A stretch of 64,000 bases of DNA from Anoxybacter fermentans (GCF_003991135.1 NZ_CP016379.1:1116001-1180000); one strand, 5' to 3'. Positions 26,318 through 39,003 are shown, counted from the stretch's first letter. Made by a program: numbers and translations. The notes: a model not told the origin generated them from the sequence alone.

Positions 26318-26590
26318 TTATCTTTTCAATAAATGTTTTATTTCATTAAATAACATTTTATAATTTAATAATAAATGAACTATGGTTAGAAAAATCATAA
26401 TAAAACCAGTATAAGTATGTAAGTCTTCCAATAATTCTTTATTAAGCCCCAAAAAACTCCATTCAATTTGTCTTGCTATTCTCCCCGAGGGAGCCAGCCA
26501 TAAACCTATACCTGTCACTGAAATAACGATAAACAAAATTAATAACAATAATGAAATAATACCTCTTACCTTAATTAAATTTACTTTCAT
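26318..26590 (-). CDS. Small membrane protein, DUF4405-like
   Basis: A 90-residue protein with two membrane helices (about 10-30 and 58-80). The pattern of His residues in LHTYTGFIMIF and VHLLLNYKML is typical of DUF4405/cytochrome b-like small membrane proteins, in which paired His could bind haem. GGAGGTGGG lies upstream. No redox partner is adjacent. The function is unknown. Confidence 0.65.
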   Translation of the reverse strand: MKVNLIKVRGIISLLLLILFIVISVTGIGLWLAPSGRIARQIEWSFLGLNKELLEDLHTYTGFIMIFLTIVHLLLNYKMLFNEIKHLLKR

Positions 26591-27258
26591 ATTGTCCCAC
26601 CTCCAATTTATAATAAGTTATAATAATATTTTCAAAAATATTAATGTACTTTTAGCCTTAACCCATTTTTATTCACTTCTAATTTTGGGGTTATAAAAAA
26701 CTTTCTCAATCAAAATTATGCCTATCACTAAAGTTTCTGAAAATTAAATTATACTCAATTTTTAATTGAATACCAGCTCACACATGGAAAACCTTTTAAA
26801 TATGTTTAACGTCTAAAAACATCAAAACATATGTACGCAATACGTTCATTTAAAACCGTTGGTTATTTCGCAAAACTATATTATATGATAACAAAAGATA
26901 AACATAGTGTCAATATTTTTCATTAAATTTTACTGAATTATACTAATTTTATCGCTTTTCTTGTTCTACCTGTTTACTAAACCAAATAAAACGCTCATAT
27001 ACTCCAATAACATTCAATACACTTCCTTTATATTCCACCCCTTTTTTAAAGTCTTTTCCTTAAAGGTTTTTCCTGGCAAATAGTTTAAGATTATACTTAA
27101 TCCTTTAGTTGAAGAACTCAACATTTACGAAGAAAATCCTATAGCGATATTCGCAAATTTCTGTTGCCATTCATTCTTTTACTTTATATTAATTATTACA
27201 TCATCTATCGCTTAATAAATTGATTTAATCCGTTCTGAAAAACTCTCCTGGATTGAAT
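26591..27258. other. Gene-free AT-rich region
   Basis: No complete gene. On the minus strand at about 26945-27055 there is a coding-like remnant (GKDFKKGVEYKGSVLNVIGVY ERFIWFSKQ, split here for length) without a start, with stops upstream, suggesting a decayed gene. The remainder shows only AT-rich short palindromes. Confidence 0.4.
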
Positions 27259-28455
27259 TCATACTCTTCCAGTCACTTTATGCTGTATTCCCAACCGTTT
27301 ATCCATATATTTCATAGTAATATAAGTCATCAGGGCCATTGTTATTGCTAACACCAGATGGGTAGTAAAAATATCAGTAGAATCTTTTAACATACCCATA
27401 AAAGGAGAAACAATTGCAAAAGCAATATTGGTTGCCATGCTCGCAAAGGAAAGTATAGTAGCTCTTTTATCAGATGGTATATGCTTATTCAAATATTTTC
27501 TGGTTACAGGTCTATAAAGCCCTCTGGCCATCTGTTGAAGTAAAATGGCAAATACACCTACCCAGACTTTTATAGTCGCTAATAGAATAAATGATACAAG
27601 TAAAAGGAGAGACATAAAAGTTAAAGTACGCGGTTTTGTAATAGACATTATTTTATCTACACGTTTGGCTGTAAAGGCAGCGGTTATGTTAAATAAAAAG
27701 AATATGATCCCGAAGTATCGCACAGGAATTTTGACACTTTCCATGTAAGGCTGAAAATACCAAAATCCTGTCCGATAAAAGATGAAAAAGATCATAGAAT
27801 AAAATATAATTGCTTTGATTTTCTCATGGCCAAGAATATATCTTCCGCTCTCTTTAATCTGGTCTAAATAATTAATACCGTATTTACCTTTTTTCTCTTC
27901 AATTGGCGGTTCTTTAAAATTAAGTGTTATGAGAATAGTAATTAACATAAATCCAATAGATATAGCCAGAGGTAGGTAAATATTAATTTCATAAATAAAT
28001 CCAGCTATGACAGAACCGATAGCCTGAGCATATAATGCAAAAGATTGGGCATGACCTTCAATTTTCTGAAATTCTTTTACCTTCCCCATTACTTTTAAGG
28101 AATCATAAATCATAGCAGTATCTGCGCCTGATTTTAAAGTTGCACCCAAACTGAAAATGATTTCAGCTAAAATAAAAATAAAAAACCTGGTTCCAATAAT
28201 ATACATAAATAGACTAACTGCCCATAACAAAGCCCCAAGAACCAAACTGACTTTTCTTCCATATTTGTCAGCTACAGCACCTGTCGGTACCTCGAAAATT
28301 ACTATTGAAATTGCAGCAATGGAATTTAAAATCATTATTTGAGTAAAGGATAATCCTTTAGCAATAAAAAATAAAACTATGATCGGACCAAGAATTAGTA
28401 GATTGGCAAAAGTAGAGTATATATAATATGTTTTAATATTTTTGGTAAAATCCAT
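27259..28455 (-). CDS. Major facilitator superfamily transporter
   Basis: An inner-membrane transporter of 398 residues with about 12 hydrophobic segments. The loop 2-3 signature of MFS drug/sugar exporters is visible as GAVADKYGRKVSL (about 58-70), preceded by FEVPTG, a pattern common in drug-efflux-like members. AAGGGGGTG precedes the ATG. Single-gene unit with no regulator beside it. Substrate unknown. Confidence 0.85.
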   Translation of the reverse strand: MDFTKNIKTYYIYSTFANLLILGPIIVLFFIAKGLSFTQIMILNSIAAISIVIFEVPTGAVADKYGRKVSLVLGALLWAVSLFMYIIGTRFFIFILAEIIFSLGATLKSGADTAMIYDSLKVMGKVKEFQKIEGHAQSFALYAQAIGSVIAGFIYEINIYLPLAISIGFMLITILITLNFKEPPIEEKKGKYGINYLDQIKESGRYILGHEKIKAIIFYSMIFFIFYRTGFWYFQPYMESVKIPVRYFGIIFFLFNITAAFTAKRVDKIMSITKPRTLTFMSLLLLVSFILLATIKVWVGVFAILLQQMARGLYRPVTRKYLNKHIPSDKRATILSFASMATNIAFAIVSPFMGMLKDSTDIFTTHLVLAITMALMTYITMKYMDKRLGIQHKVTGRV

Positions 28456-28562
28456 CTTTTACACCCCCTTAAAAATTAAAATAAGGTTTTTCAGTTATAA
28501 TTTTTGAAAATATTTAGTATTCATTCTAGCAAAATCTCTGATTAATGTCAATAACTAAAATA

Positions 28563-28596
28563 AAAAAAAGCGAGTGAGAATACTGTCTCACCCGCT
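28563..28596 (-). terminator. Terminator of nifJ (minus strand)
   Basis: On the minus strand, stem AGCGGGTGAGAC / GTCTCACTCGCT-like arms (one or two mismatches) followed by TTTTTTT, 13 bases after the nifJ stop. Confidence 0.85.
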
Positions 28597-28608
28597 TAAT
28601 ATCTGATA

Positions 28609-32133
<3,525 letters not shown>

Positions 32134-32273
32134 CTAAGATGATATAACATTATATGCAGACTTACCAGAAAAAATTTCCTCTCCGGCAAGTCAAGCAATA
32201 TTACAATTCTAGATTTATTCCAATTTTCCTGCTTGAAAATCAAAAAGTTTGTCGTGAAATTGTAAAAAAATGT

Positions 32274-32291
32274 TTGTGAATTTTCATACAA
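32274..32291 (-). promoter_or_regulatory. Possible Rex-type redox operator upstream of nifJ
   Basis: TTGTGAATTTTCATACAA has the TTGT...ACAA outline of Rex sites, about 155 bases upstream of the nifJ start and near the end of the MATE gene. The inner positions fit poorly. A TATAAT -10 candidate lies nearer to nifJ, within TGCATATAATG. Weak support. Confidence 0.25.
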
Positions 32292-32298
32292 TTTTGTA

Positions 32299-33645
32299 TT
32301 ATAAAGCAATTTTGGCCCATTGCTTCGCTTTAAACCGTCTATGCATTATATAATTAAATACTAAAAATGACGAAAGTTCTGCAAACCACAACCCCGCTAT
32401 TCCAAAATTCAGTTGAATGGTAAAAAGGTAGCATAATGGAATAAACATTAGCCACAATCGTAGACTGGAAATAATCATAACTCCTCTTGTATCACCTGCA
32501 CCCCGGAGTGCACCGGAGATAACAATCCAGAATGCCAATGGTACCTGATTCAATCCCATTACATACATGGTAAAAAGAGATGTGTTGATAATGGTGACAT
32601 CTTTTGTAAAAAATTTAAGTATAAAAACCGGAAATGTAAAGAAGATGATTCCCATTAACACGCCCCAGGTTGCACCTAAAATACTGGCAGTGTAACCTAT
32701 ATGCAAAGATTTCTTAACATCTTTTTCGCCTAGACTCTTACCTACAAGCGAAGCAGCAGCAATTGAGAATCCAATAGCTGGCATAAATGAGATAGATTCA
32801 ATATTTAAAAGAATTCTAAAAGAACCTTCCTGTAATGTATCCAATTGAGATATGAAAATCCCAGAAACAAGAAAAGATAACTGCATTAAAATTTGTTCAA
32901 TAGCCGCTGAACTGCTTAACCGCCACAAAGGTTTAAAAATCTCACGGGTAATCTTTAAATTTAATAGCGTAAGTTGTAATCCACCCTTACCACGTAAAAG
33001 AATTAACAAAAACAGAGCTGCATCAATAAATCTTGCAAAAGTTGTAGAAATCGCAGCTCCATTTAAGCCCAATTCAGGAAAAATCCAAAATCCCGTCATC
33101 AGAACATAATTTCCTATGATATTTATCAAATTAACCAGACTGGTAATTATCATGGGAGTTTTGGTATCACTGGCTCCCCTAAGTGATGCCTTGGCCGCAA
33201 AAGAAATGAACATAAAAATCATCCCAGCGGCAATAATTCTGAAAAATGGTACTGCCAATTGAAATACATCTTCTGAAATATCAAAGATTCTGAGCAGATT
33301 AGGAGAAAAAATAATCGATAAAATGGTGATAACAGTACCAATAATAATATTCAAAAATAAATTTTGTCCCAAAACTTTATTTAATTTTTCCATATTCTTC
33401 TCACCGAAACTGCGCGAAATCATGGCTGTAGCTCCGGCATTGAAAGAAGAAAATATAAAAATAACTGTAAAAATCAACTGATTTGCAAATCCAGCTGCCG
33501 ATAGACCCTCAAGACCAATTATCCGACTGATCATAATGGTATCAACAATTCCAAGGAGAGTATGTAAACTCATTTCTATAATGGCTGGTAATGCCAGAGT
33601 AAAAATAGATAAAATTAGTTTCCTATTTTTGATAATATCTTTCAT
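32299..33645 (-). CDS. MATE family efflux transporter
   Basis: A multidrug/toxin extrusion-type membrane protein of 448 residues with about 12 hydrophobic segments in two homologous halves (repeated patterns SLHTLLGIVDTIMIS near residue 30 and IGFSIAAASLVGKSLGE near 280). It exports organic cations or other compounds in exchange for Na+ or H+. AGAGGAGT lies upstream. It precedes nifJ on the same strand but with a 180-base gap, so it is likely a separate unit. Confidence 0.88.
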   Translation of the reverse strand: MKDIIKNRKLILSIFTLALPAIIEMSLHTLLGIVDTIMISRIIGLEGLSAAGFANQLIFTVIFIFSSFNAGATAMISRSFGEKNMEKLNKVLGQNLFLNIIIGTVITILSIIFSPNLLRIFDISEDVFQLAVPFFRIIAAGMIFMFISFAAKASLRGASDTKTPMIITSLVNLINIIGNYVLMTGFWIFPELGLNGAAISTTFARFIDAALFLLILLRGKGGLQLTLLNLKITREIFKPLWRLSSSAAIEQILMQLSFLVSGIFISQLDTLQEGSFRILLNIESISFMPAIGFSIAAASLVGKSLGEKDVKKSLHIGYTASILGATWGVLMGIIFFTFPVFILKFFTKDVTIINTSLFTMYVMGLNQVPLAFWIVISGALRGAGDTRGVMIISSLRLWLMFIPLCYLFTIQLNFGIAGLWFAELSSFLVFNYIMHRRFKAKQWAKIAL

Positions 33646-33772
33646 CCAAACATCTACTCCTCTTATTTAGAAAATTAAATCCAACTTGACTATTTCACCT
33701 TTTAACTTTAAAAACCTGCAAAACTTAAAAAAATAGATATAAAAAACCGTATAACAAAAATAAGTTCTTAAA

Positions 33773-33802
33773 TAAAAAAAGCTATATCTTTTCAGATATA
33801 GC
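33773..33802 (-). terminator. Terminator of the tRNA operon (minus strand)
   Basis: Stem GCTATATCT/AGATATAGC (33781-33789, 33794-33802) followed on the minus strand by TTTTTTT, 13 bases after the last tRNA. Confidence 0.9.
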
Positions 33803-33814
33803 TTAAATGCAAAT

Positions 33815-33891
<77 letters not shown>

Positions 33892-33959
33892 ACATTTTGA
33901 TATTAGGATTGACAAATCTATATTAAACTATACTTTAGATTTTTTTCAAAAATAAAAAA

Positions 33960-34035
<76 letters not shown>

Positions 34036-34040
34036 ACACA

Positions 34041-34117
<77 letters not shown>

Positions 34118-34125
34118 GCGAAAAA

Positions 34126-34201
34126 TGGTGAGCCATGGAGGAATCGAACCTCCGACACCCTGATTAAAAGTCAGGTGCTCTACCGACTGAGCTAATGGCC
34201 C
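34126..34201 (-). tRNA. tRNA-Lys (TTT)
   Basis: 76 nt with encoded CCA; acceptor GGGCCAT/ATGGCTC, anticodon loop CTTTTAA. Confidence 0.95.
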
Positions 34202-34210
34202 ACGTTTGAA

Positions 34211-34285
34211 TGGCTGGGGTGGCAGGATTCGAACCTGCGCATGACGGAGTCAAAGTCCGGTGCCTTACCACTTGGCGACACCCCA
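34211..34285 (-). tRNA. tRNA-Gln (TTG)
   Basis: 75 nt with encoded CCA; acceptor TGGGGTG/CACCCCA, anticodon loop CTTTGAC. It is the promoter-proximal gene of the tRNA operon. Confidence 0.95.
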
Positions 34286-34288
34286 GCA

Positions 34289-34349
34289 TTACTGTCGTCA
34301 TTTCCCCAACGACAGTAAGAATTGTAGCATGTTTTTTTTTATTTGTCAA
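34289..34349 (-). promoter_or_regulatory. Promoter of the tRNA operon with a palindrome at the start site
   Basis: On the minus strand: TTGACA (34344-34349), 17-base spacer, TACAAT (34321-34326), a near-consensus sigma-A promoter. A perfect 10-bp inverted repeat TTACTGTCGT/ACGACAGTAA (34289-34318) covers the expected start site. The ISL3 element inserted 23 bases upstream of the -35 and left the promoter intact. Confidence 0.82.
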
Positions 34350-34380
34350 GGAATTTACGCAAATTATTTTAAAAATTTTT

Positions 34381-35775
34381 GGCTCTCCGTCAAATGTTGT
34401 GAAAGATAAGTTGGCTCCGTTGAATTGATTGGTAAATTGATTTTGAAATAAACATTTAAATTTAATAACTTAACATTGCATTAAATACTCTTCTCCTTAG
34501 ATTCATAACATTTGGAACACCATATCCAATCCTTTTGATCAATTTAATCTTGTTATTGATACCCTCAGCAAAGCCATTGGTTATCTTAGTCTTAAAATAA
34601 TTTAGTATTTTTTCTTCCCATCTTTGTATTATCTTTTTTACCTGGTAAAAAGGCATCAGCTTGCTTTTTATTACTTCTTTATACCACCTTTTTAGAGCTC
34701 TGGTGGCTTCTTTCACATCATCTAGCTGCAATAGGTCTCTGAATTCCTCTTTTAATTCCCAGGCCTTTTCTAGAGCTGGACTGAGTTCAAATAATTTGAT
34801 GAGCTTTTCATGTTCTTCATCTGTCAATTCTTCAGCTCGTTTTTGGAGTAATAAACGACTTTGAAAAAACTTTCTTCTCTGATGATTATTTACTGTTTGT
34901 TGAACTTGTTTTCTAACTTCATCAAGGGCTCTGTTCATTAAAGTTACAAGATGAAATTTATCTATAACAATTTTTGCATGAGTAAATGCTGCATCTGCTA
35001 CTGCTTTGAACGGCCGCCACATATCCATAGAGATCGATTGAATCTGTCGTCTTTGTTCATCTTCCCAACAATTAAAGTAGTCAATTAAATCATCCTTTTT
35101 GCGAGTAGGTAAAATGTCAATTAACTCCCGATTAATTGGATCTGTAATGCTAACTCCATATTTATGGCGTTTTAAAACTGCAAATTCATCGATACTGATG
35201 GCTTTTAATTGACTAAGTTTTGAAACTTGTTGTTTAATGAGAGGGTCAACTACTTTTTTAACTGCATTATTAACAGCTGTATAACTTAACCCGTTTTCTC
35301 TAGCAACTTTAGAATAATCCTTGCTGACAGTTTCTTTAGCAAGATATTTATCAAAGCGTTTGGTTTTACGGGCATATTTATCAATACTTTCATATTTTTC
35401 AGGGATACCCCTCTTATGACAATAAGGACAACGATATCTTTTCTTTAGAAGTCTAATGATTACTAGTTTACCTCTTATGGGGATGTCTCTAATATTTTGC
35501 CATTTTGTATCATGGATTTTATTAGTGATATTACCACACTGAGGACACACAATGTGATTTTTCTTTGCTTCAGCGATAAAAATATATCTGTCCTCCGTTG
35601 AAATAATTTCAGTTGCAATAATGTCTGGCAAATCAAGAAATTTTATGATATTATTATATTGCATTTGCTGGACTCCTTTCTTTGGTTTTTAGTTCGCAAC
35701 TAATTAATTCAACGGGGCCAGCAAATGCCTTTTTATTTTTTATAATTTTTTCTTCACAACATTAATTATAGACCC
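34381..35775 (-). mobile_element. ISL3-family insertion sequence, intact
   Basis: 1395 bp. Outer terminal inverted repeats are imperfect: GGCTCTCCGTCAAATGTTGT at the left edge against GGGTCTATAATTAATGTTGT at the right edge (read inward). A perfect 8-bp duplication AAATTTTT flanks it (34373-34380, 35776-35783), the size expected for ISL3. A second, inner inverted pair, GGCTCCGTTGAATTGATTGG (34413 on) and its counterpart at 35699-35719, lies just inside the ends. It carries one full transposase gene. Confidence 0.93.
34462..35664 (-). CDS. ISL3-family transposase
   Basis: A DDE transposase of 400 residues, full length for ISL3. An N-terminal zinc finger (CPQCGNI ... RYRCPYCHKRG) is followed by a helix-turn-helix region and the catalytic domain with acidic residues in SIDEFAVLKRHKYG, in VIDKFHLV, and in NGFAEGINNKIKLIKRIGYG. 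No stops or shifts interrupt it, so the enzyme is probably active. The ribosome site AAAGGAG is followed by CCAGCAAATGC, which contains the start codon and is complementary to an upstream leader segment (see findings). Confidence 0.95.
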   Translation of the reverse strand: MQYNNIIKFLDLPDIIATEIISTEDRYIFIAEAKKNHIVCPQCGNITNKIHDTKWQNIRDIPIRGKLVIIRLLKKRYRCPYCHKRGIPEKYESIDKYARKTKRFDKYLAKETVSKDYSKVARENGLSYTAVNNAVKKVVDPLIKQQVSKLSQLKAISIDEFAVLKRHKYGVSITDPINRELIDILPTRKKDDLIDYFNCWEDEQRRQIQSISMDMWRPFKAVADAAFTHAKIVIDKFHLVTLMNRALDEVRKQVQQTVNNHQRRKFFQSRLLLQKRAEELTDEEHEKLIKLFELSPALEKAWELKEEFRDLLQLDDVKEATRALKRWYKEVIKSKLMPFYQVKKIIQRWEEKILNYFKTKITNGFAEGINNKIKLIKRIGYGVPNVMNLRRRVFNAMLSY

Positions 35776-35903
35776 AAATTTTTTAGTTGATTTCTGAGTT
35801 TTAACTGAATGACTATCACCGTAACATTTCCCTGAGCTTTTTAAATCGCCCTTTTCAGGATGAGAATACGTAAAGTTTTAACCGAATTTTGTAGTTCATC
35901 ATA

Positions 35904-36281
35904 TCAAAAGGTAGGAGCTCTTTCAAAATAAGATAACAAAACCGGAAAAACAAAGAATAGGCCAAGGCCCATTAAAATAACTCCTAAAACAATAACCAAT
36001 TTTGAAGTAGTTTTTATTTGCAAAAGTTTTTTACTCTTCTGAACCAGAAGATTGAAAAGGATAAAAGCCAAAAAATATCCCAATTATAGTACTAGCTAAC
36101 AAAATATAAAAATATATACCTCCCCTTTGTTTCCAGAAATGAAGGATAGTACTGCTCACCCCTAACCAGATAACAGAAGTTGCAGGGTTAGTAATTGTAA
36201 TAACAAAACCGGACATAATACATTTAAAAACGGAAGTTGGCTGTTTTTCCTCTGTTTGAGATAGCGATTCGTAGTATAAAT
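35904..36281 (-). pseudogene. LysE/RhtB-type exporter remnant, truncated by hairpin repeat F
   Basis: Minus-strand frame reading LYYESLSQTEEKQ, then SGFVITITNPATSVIWLGVS (typical central LysE motif GFxxxxxNP), then a stop after FQSSGSEE. The homologous tail KLLQIKTTSKLVIVLGVILM continues in another frame to 35904, so there is a frameshift near 36030. The N-terminal part is missing at the edge of repeat F (36282), which seems to have landed in the gene. Bases 35784-35903 hold nothing else. Confidence 0.65.
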
Positions 36282-36485
36282 GATTTTACTGCAAAAAGCT
36301 AATTTTGAGCACCATAAAAATTTTTCGTTAAACCATCTCTTAGTAAGATTTCAGTCGAAATAAGGCCTCATCACAGGATGTGATGAGCTAATCAAGGGTC
36401 AGGATGACCCATTGATTAGTGTACCCTATTTCGACTGAAATCGAATTTTAGATGGCTCGAAAAATTAGCTTTTTGCAGTTTAATC
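36282..36485 (+). repeat. Hairpin repeat family, copy F
   Basis: A 204-bp near full-length copy: starts GATTTTACTGCAAAAAGCTA, contains CCTCATCACAGGATGTGATG, ends TTTTTGCAGTTTAATC. Flanks ATAAAT (36276-36281) and ACAAAT (36486-36491) agree at 5 of 6 bases. Adjoins the LysE-like remnant. The 225 bases to the next gene are AT-rich and empty, apart from a GGAGGAAAAGTG site followed by a very short frame at 36486-36530 on the minus strand. Confidence 0.88.
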
Positions 36486-36710
36486 ACAAATTACTTTTAA
36501 TAAAGCCAATAAAATCATAACACTTTTCCTCCAATAATATCTAAAACCACATCCATCTTTCAGGTTTTATAATTTTACTCAATGGAAATTGACAGATAAT
36601 CAGGGCCATCTCCCAATTTATCACATATCTCTAAAGCAACTGTCTTTTACCCCTCAATCTAAAGCCAAATCAAAATTGCCATCAATAGGCAATCACCTGG
36701 GCCAGTTTTT

Positions 36711-37454
36711 CTAAAGCAATTTTCCTATTGGGGTTTTATTACCAGACTCGATTCCGCAAAAGAGATCATCCTCTATACCATCAATCCGGTAGTCTAATTT
36801 ATGATCAGCAAGAACAAAGTATTCTTTTTCTGGAATGGGCCTTTCTCCTCCGGCAAAATCGAAAATACGTTCAATACTATATCTCTGTGATATATGGCAG
36901 AGAATAGCAGATTTTTTAACATTTTTATACGAACTTACATCAATAACCGTCGTAATCTCTCCATCACCGTCAACTAAATCAGGATGCCGGGCTAAAAGAA
37001 GTTCTTTTGGTAAAGTATAATAATAAAGCTTTTTTGGGTACTCACTCATCCTGAAAACCTGCGTTACCCATTTATGGACAGTAATATGATCAGGATGACG
37101 GGAGATTCCCGTCGGTCCATAAGTAATAAGAATTTGAGGTTTAAACATTTCAATATAATGCAAAATTTTTTCTATTGGTGGATGAGGCTCTAAGTTCTGA
37201 AGAGTTTTATCTTTATACCCCATAAAATCAACTTTCTCCAAACCGAGAATCTTTGCAGCTTTCAAAAGCTCCCTCTCACGAATTTTACCCAATGGCTCAT
37301 CTGTATTACTCAGGGCATTTTTACCCGCTTCCCCTCTTGTAGCAGTAAGAAGCCGAACCCTGACTCCATTTCTAGCATAATGAGCCAATGTACCTGATGG
37401 TCCAAAACTTTCGTCATCTGGATGGGCAAATATGGCTAGAATTTTCCTTTCCAT
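36711..37454 (-). CDS. LmbE/PIG-L family deacetylase (BshB-like), second paralogue
   Basis: A 247-residue zinc deacetylase. HPDDE is at 11-15, directly at the N-terminus as in classical BshB proteins, with GISRHPDHITVHKWV in the centre and FAGGERPIPEKEYF near the end. It is related along its whole length to the gene at 7965-8771. Known family substrates are N-acetylglucosaminyl conjugates (bacillithiol, mycothiol and glycan precursors). GGGAGGAG precedes the ATG. Downstream of the M23 gene on the same strand but separated by a terminator. Confidence 0.87.
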   Translation of the reverse strand: MERKILAIFAHPDDESFGPSGTLAHYARNGVRVRLLTATRGEAGKNALSNTDEPLGKIRERELLKAAKILGLEKVDFMGYKDKTLQNLEPHPPIEKILHYIEMFKPQILITYGPTGISRHPDHITVHKWVTQVFRMSEYPKKLYYYTLPKELLLARHPDLVDGDGEITTVIDVSSYKNVKKSAILCHISQRYSIERIFDFAGGERPIPEKEYFVLADHKLDYRIDGIEDDLFCGIESGNKTPIGKLL

Positions 37455-37502
37455 TTTTGAATTCTCCTCCCTTGATTATAATATACTCTCCCTCACAGTT
37501 AA

Positions 37503-37530
37503 AAGAGGCTGTAGCTTTATGGCTACAGCC
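37503..37530 (-). terminator. Terminator of the LysM/M23 gene (minus strand)
   Basis: Stem GGCTGTAGC/GCTACAGCC with a 6-base loop (37507-37530) followed on the minus strand by TCTTTT. Confidence 0.85.
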
Positions 37531-37538
37531 CATTTAAA

Positions 37539-38573
37539 TCAGGGTAAATAGTGAAGAGGATTAACAGGTTTTTCGTTAAGCATAATCCGGAAATCCAGAT
37601 GCGGTCCTGTACTCTGGCCTGTATTACCCGATTTGGCAATAACCTGACCAACATGAACCATATCCCCAACCCTGACTAGAAGCTGGGAATTATGTGCATA
37701 GAGAGTACTAACACCATTACCATGATCTAATATTATAGTCTTACCAAATCCAGAGATCCAACCGGCTCTGATGACCTTCCCACCGGCTGCTGCCAGAACA
37801 GGTGTCCCTATTTTAACTGCAATATCAATTCCACCATGAAAATGTTTGTTCTTAAAAACAGGATGAACCCGATATCCATATCCCGAACTTATTCGCCCAT
37901 TAACCGGCCAGATAAATGCACCTTTTTCAAGACGAAAATTTTTACTCGGCCCTACCTGTAAATAAGGAATAACCAGACGTTGCCCAATTTGAATTAGATC
38001 ACTTTTTAGATTATTGGCATTTTTAATAGTATCCACAGAGATTCCATATCTTTTAGCTATTTTGATTAGTGCATCACCAGGTTGGACCACATGAATGGTA
38101 TTTTTATAAACCTGTTCCTGAGGCCCATCTCCAATCCCTCTACGAGGAATTATTAAAGTCTGGCCAACATAGATTAAATCATCTTTTATTTGATTGAGAG
38201 CTTTTATATCAGCAATAGTTACATTAAACTCTTCTGCAATCTCTGAGAGGGTATCTCCTGGCTGCACTTCATATTCGATATTCTCACTAACTTCTCTCAA
38301 TTTATCAAAGGTTTCAAGTCCTACCACTCCATCTGCTAATAAACCTTGAGATAATTGAAAATCCTTAACAACTTTTTCAGTTTCTAGACCAAATATGCCA
38401 TCAACAGTAAGATCAAAACCCATTTCAACAAGAATTTGCTGTAACTCTTTTACATCAGGTCCAGACATACCTTTTCGTAAAGGTAAACTAGTTATTGTAG
38501 CATATACAAAACTATTATTAACAAAAATTAACAAAAACATTATCAATAAGATATAGTAAAACTTTTTATTCAT
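37539..38573 (-). CDS. Secreted cell-wall protein: peptidoglycan-binding, two LysM, M23 peptidase
   Basis: A 344-residue exported protein. Signal peptide about 1-26; PG_binding_1 domain about 37-93; LysM repeats about 99-144 (YEVQPGDTLSEIAEEFNVT) and 157-203 (HVVQPGDALIKIAKRYGIS); C-terminal LytM/M23 domain about 240-335 with HGGIDIA (zinc His and Asp). The usual HLHF motif is HLDF (GPHLDFRIM), replacing a zinc-ligand His by Asp. This suggests altered or no peptidase activity, as in some EnvC/NlpD-like activators. Four-domain build points to wall remodelling, possibly in spore or septum peptidoglycan. Confidence 0.9.
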   Translation of the reverse strand: MNKKFYYILLIMFLLIFVNNSFVYATITSLPLRKGMSGPDVKELQQILVEMGFDLTVDGIFGLETEKVVKDFQLSQGLLADGVVGLETFDKLREVSENIEYEVQPGDTLSEIAEEFNVTIADIKALNQIKDDLIYVGQTLIIPRRGIGDGPQEQVYKNTIHVVQPGDALIKIAKRYGISVDTIKNANNLKSDLIQIGQRLVIPYLQVGPSKNFRLEKGAFIWPVNGRISSGYGYRVHPVFKNKHFHGGIDIAVKIGTPVLAAAGGKVIRAGWISGFGKTIILDHGNGVSTLYAHNSQLLVRVGDMVHVGQVIAKSGNTGQSTGPHLDFRIMLNEKPVNPLHYLP

Positions 38574-38819
38574 CAGCTACTACCTCCAAGCTAGATTTTT
38601 AATTTGATGCTTTACCCCCCCTTTAGAATAAATTGGCTCTTGGCCGTAATAGCAAGGATAAGCTGTATAATTTCCCGGGCATAAAAAAATTAGGTAACTG
38701 TCTGGTTTATCAATATGTTAGGCCTTTTATAAAATATTTATTCACCATTTGGCAAACTAAATCCTTCTAAAAAATCTTAGAAAATATTGTTTCGATAAGA
38801 ATAGTACAAAAGTTTCAGT

Positions 38820-38845
38820 AAAAAAGTCAGGCAGTTAGGCCTGAC
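38820..38845 (-). terminator. Terminator (minus strand) after small genes
   Basis: Stem GTCAGGC-type (38826-38845, arms GTCAGGC and GCCTGAC) followed on the minus strand by TTTTTT. Bases 38574-38819 contain the upstream region of the M23 gene and nothing else that I can name. Confidence 0.82.
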
Positions 38846-38859
38846 CTACAATAAAAATA

Positions 38860-39003
38860 CTATTCATCAATTGTTAAATTTCCATTCTTACAAAAAACCT
38901 GATGATCTGTTTCACTATAGATGATACGTTCTTTACAACCCTTATATGCATTTTCACATTTTTTATCAGTCTGGCCCTGACATTTTACTTTAATCATTTT
39001 CAT
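38860..39003 (-). CDS. Small four-Cys protein, unknown
   Basis: A 47-residue product starting MKMIKVKCQGQTDKKCENAY and ending KNGNLTIDE, with four cysteines (two CxxxxxxxC-like pairs), possibly a zinc-binding micro-protein. GGGTGGTGAT lies upstream of the ATG at 39003 and a terminator follows 14 bases after the stop, supporting a real gene. Too short for many callers. Function unknown. Confidence 0.6.
   Translation of the reverse strand: MKMIKVKCQGQTDKKCENAYKGCKERIIYSETDHQVFCKNGNLTIDE

Noticed and set aside
34381-35775. ISL3 element as the mobiliser of the hairpin repeats
   Set aside because: Its termini (GGCTCTCCGTCAAATG type) do not match the repeat ends, and it makes 8-bp rather than 6-bp duplications.
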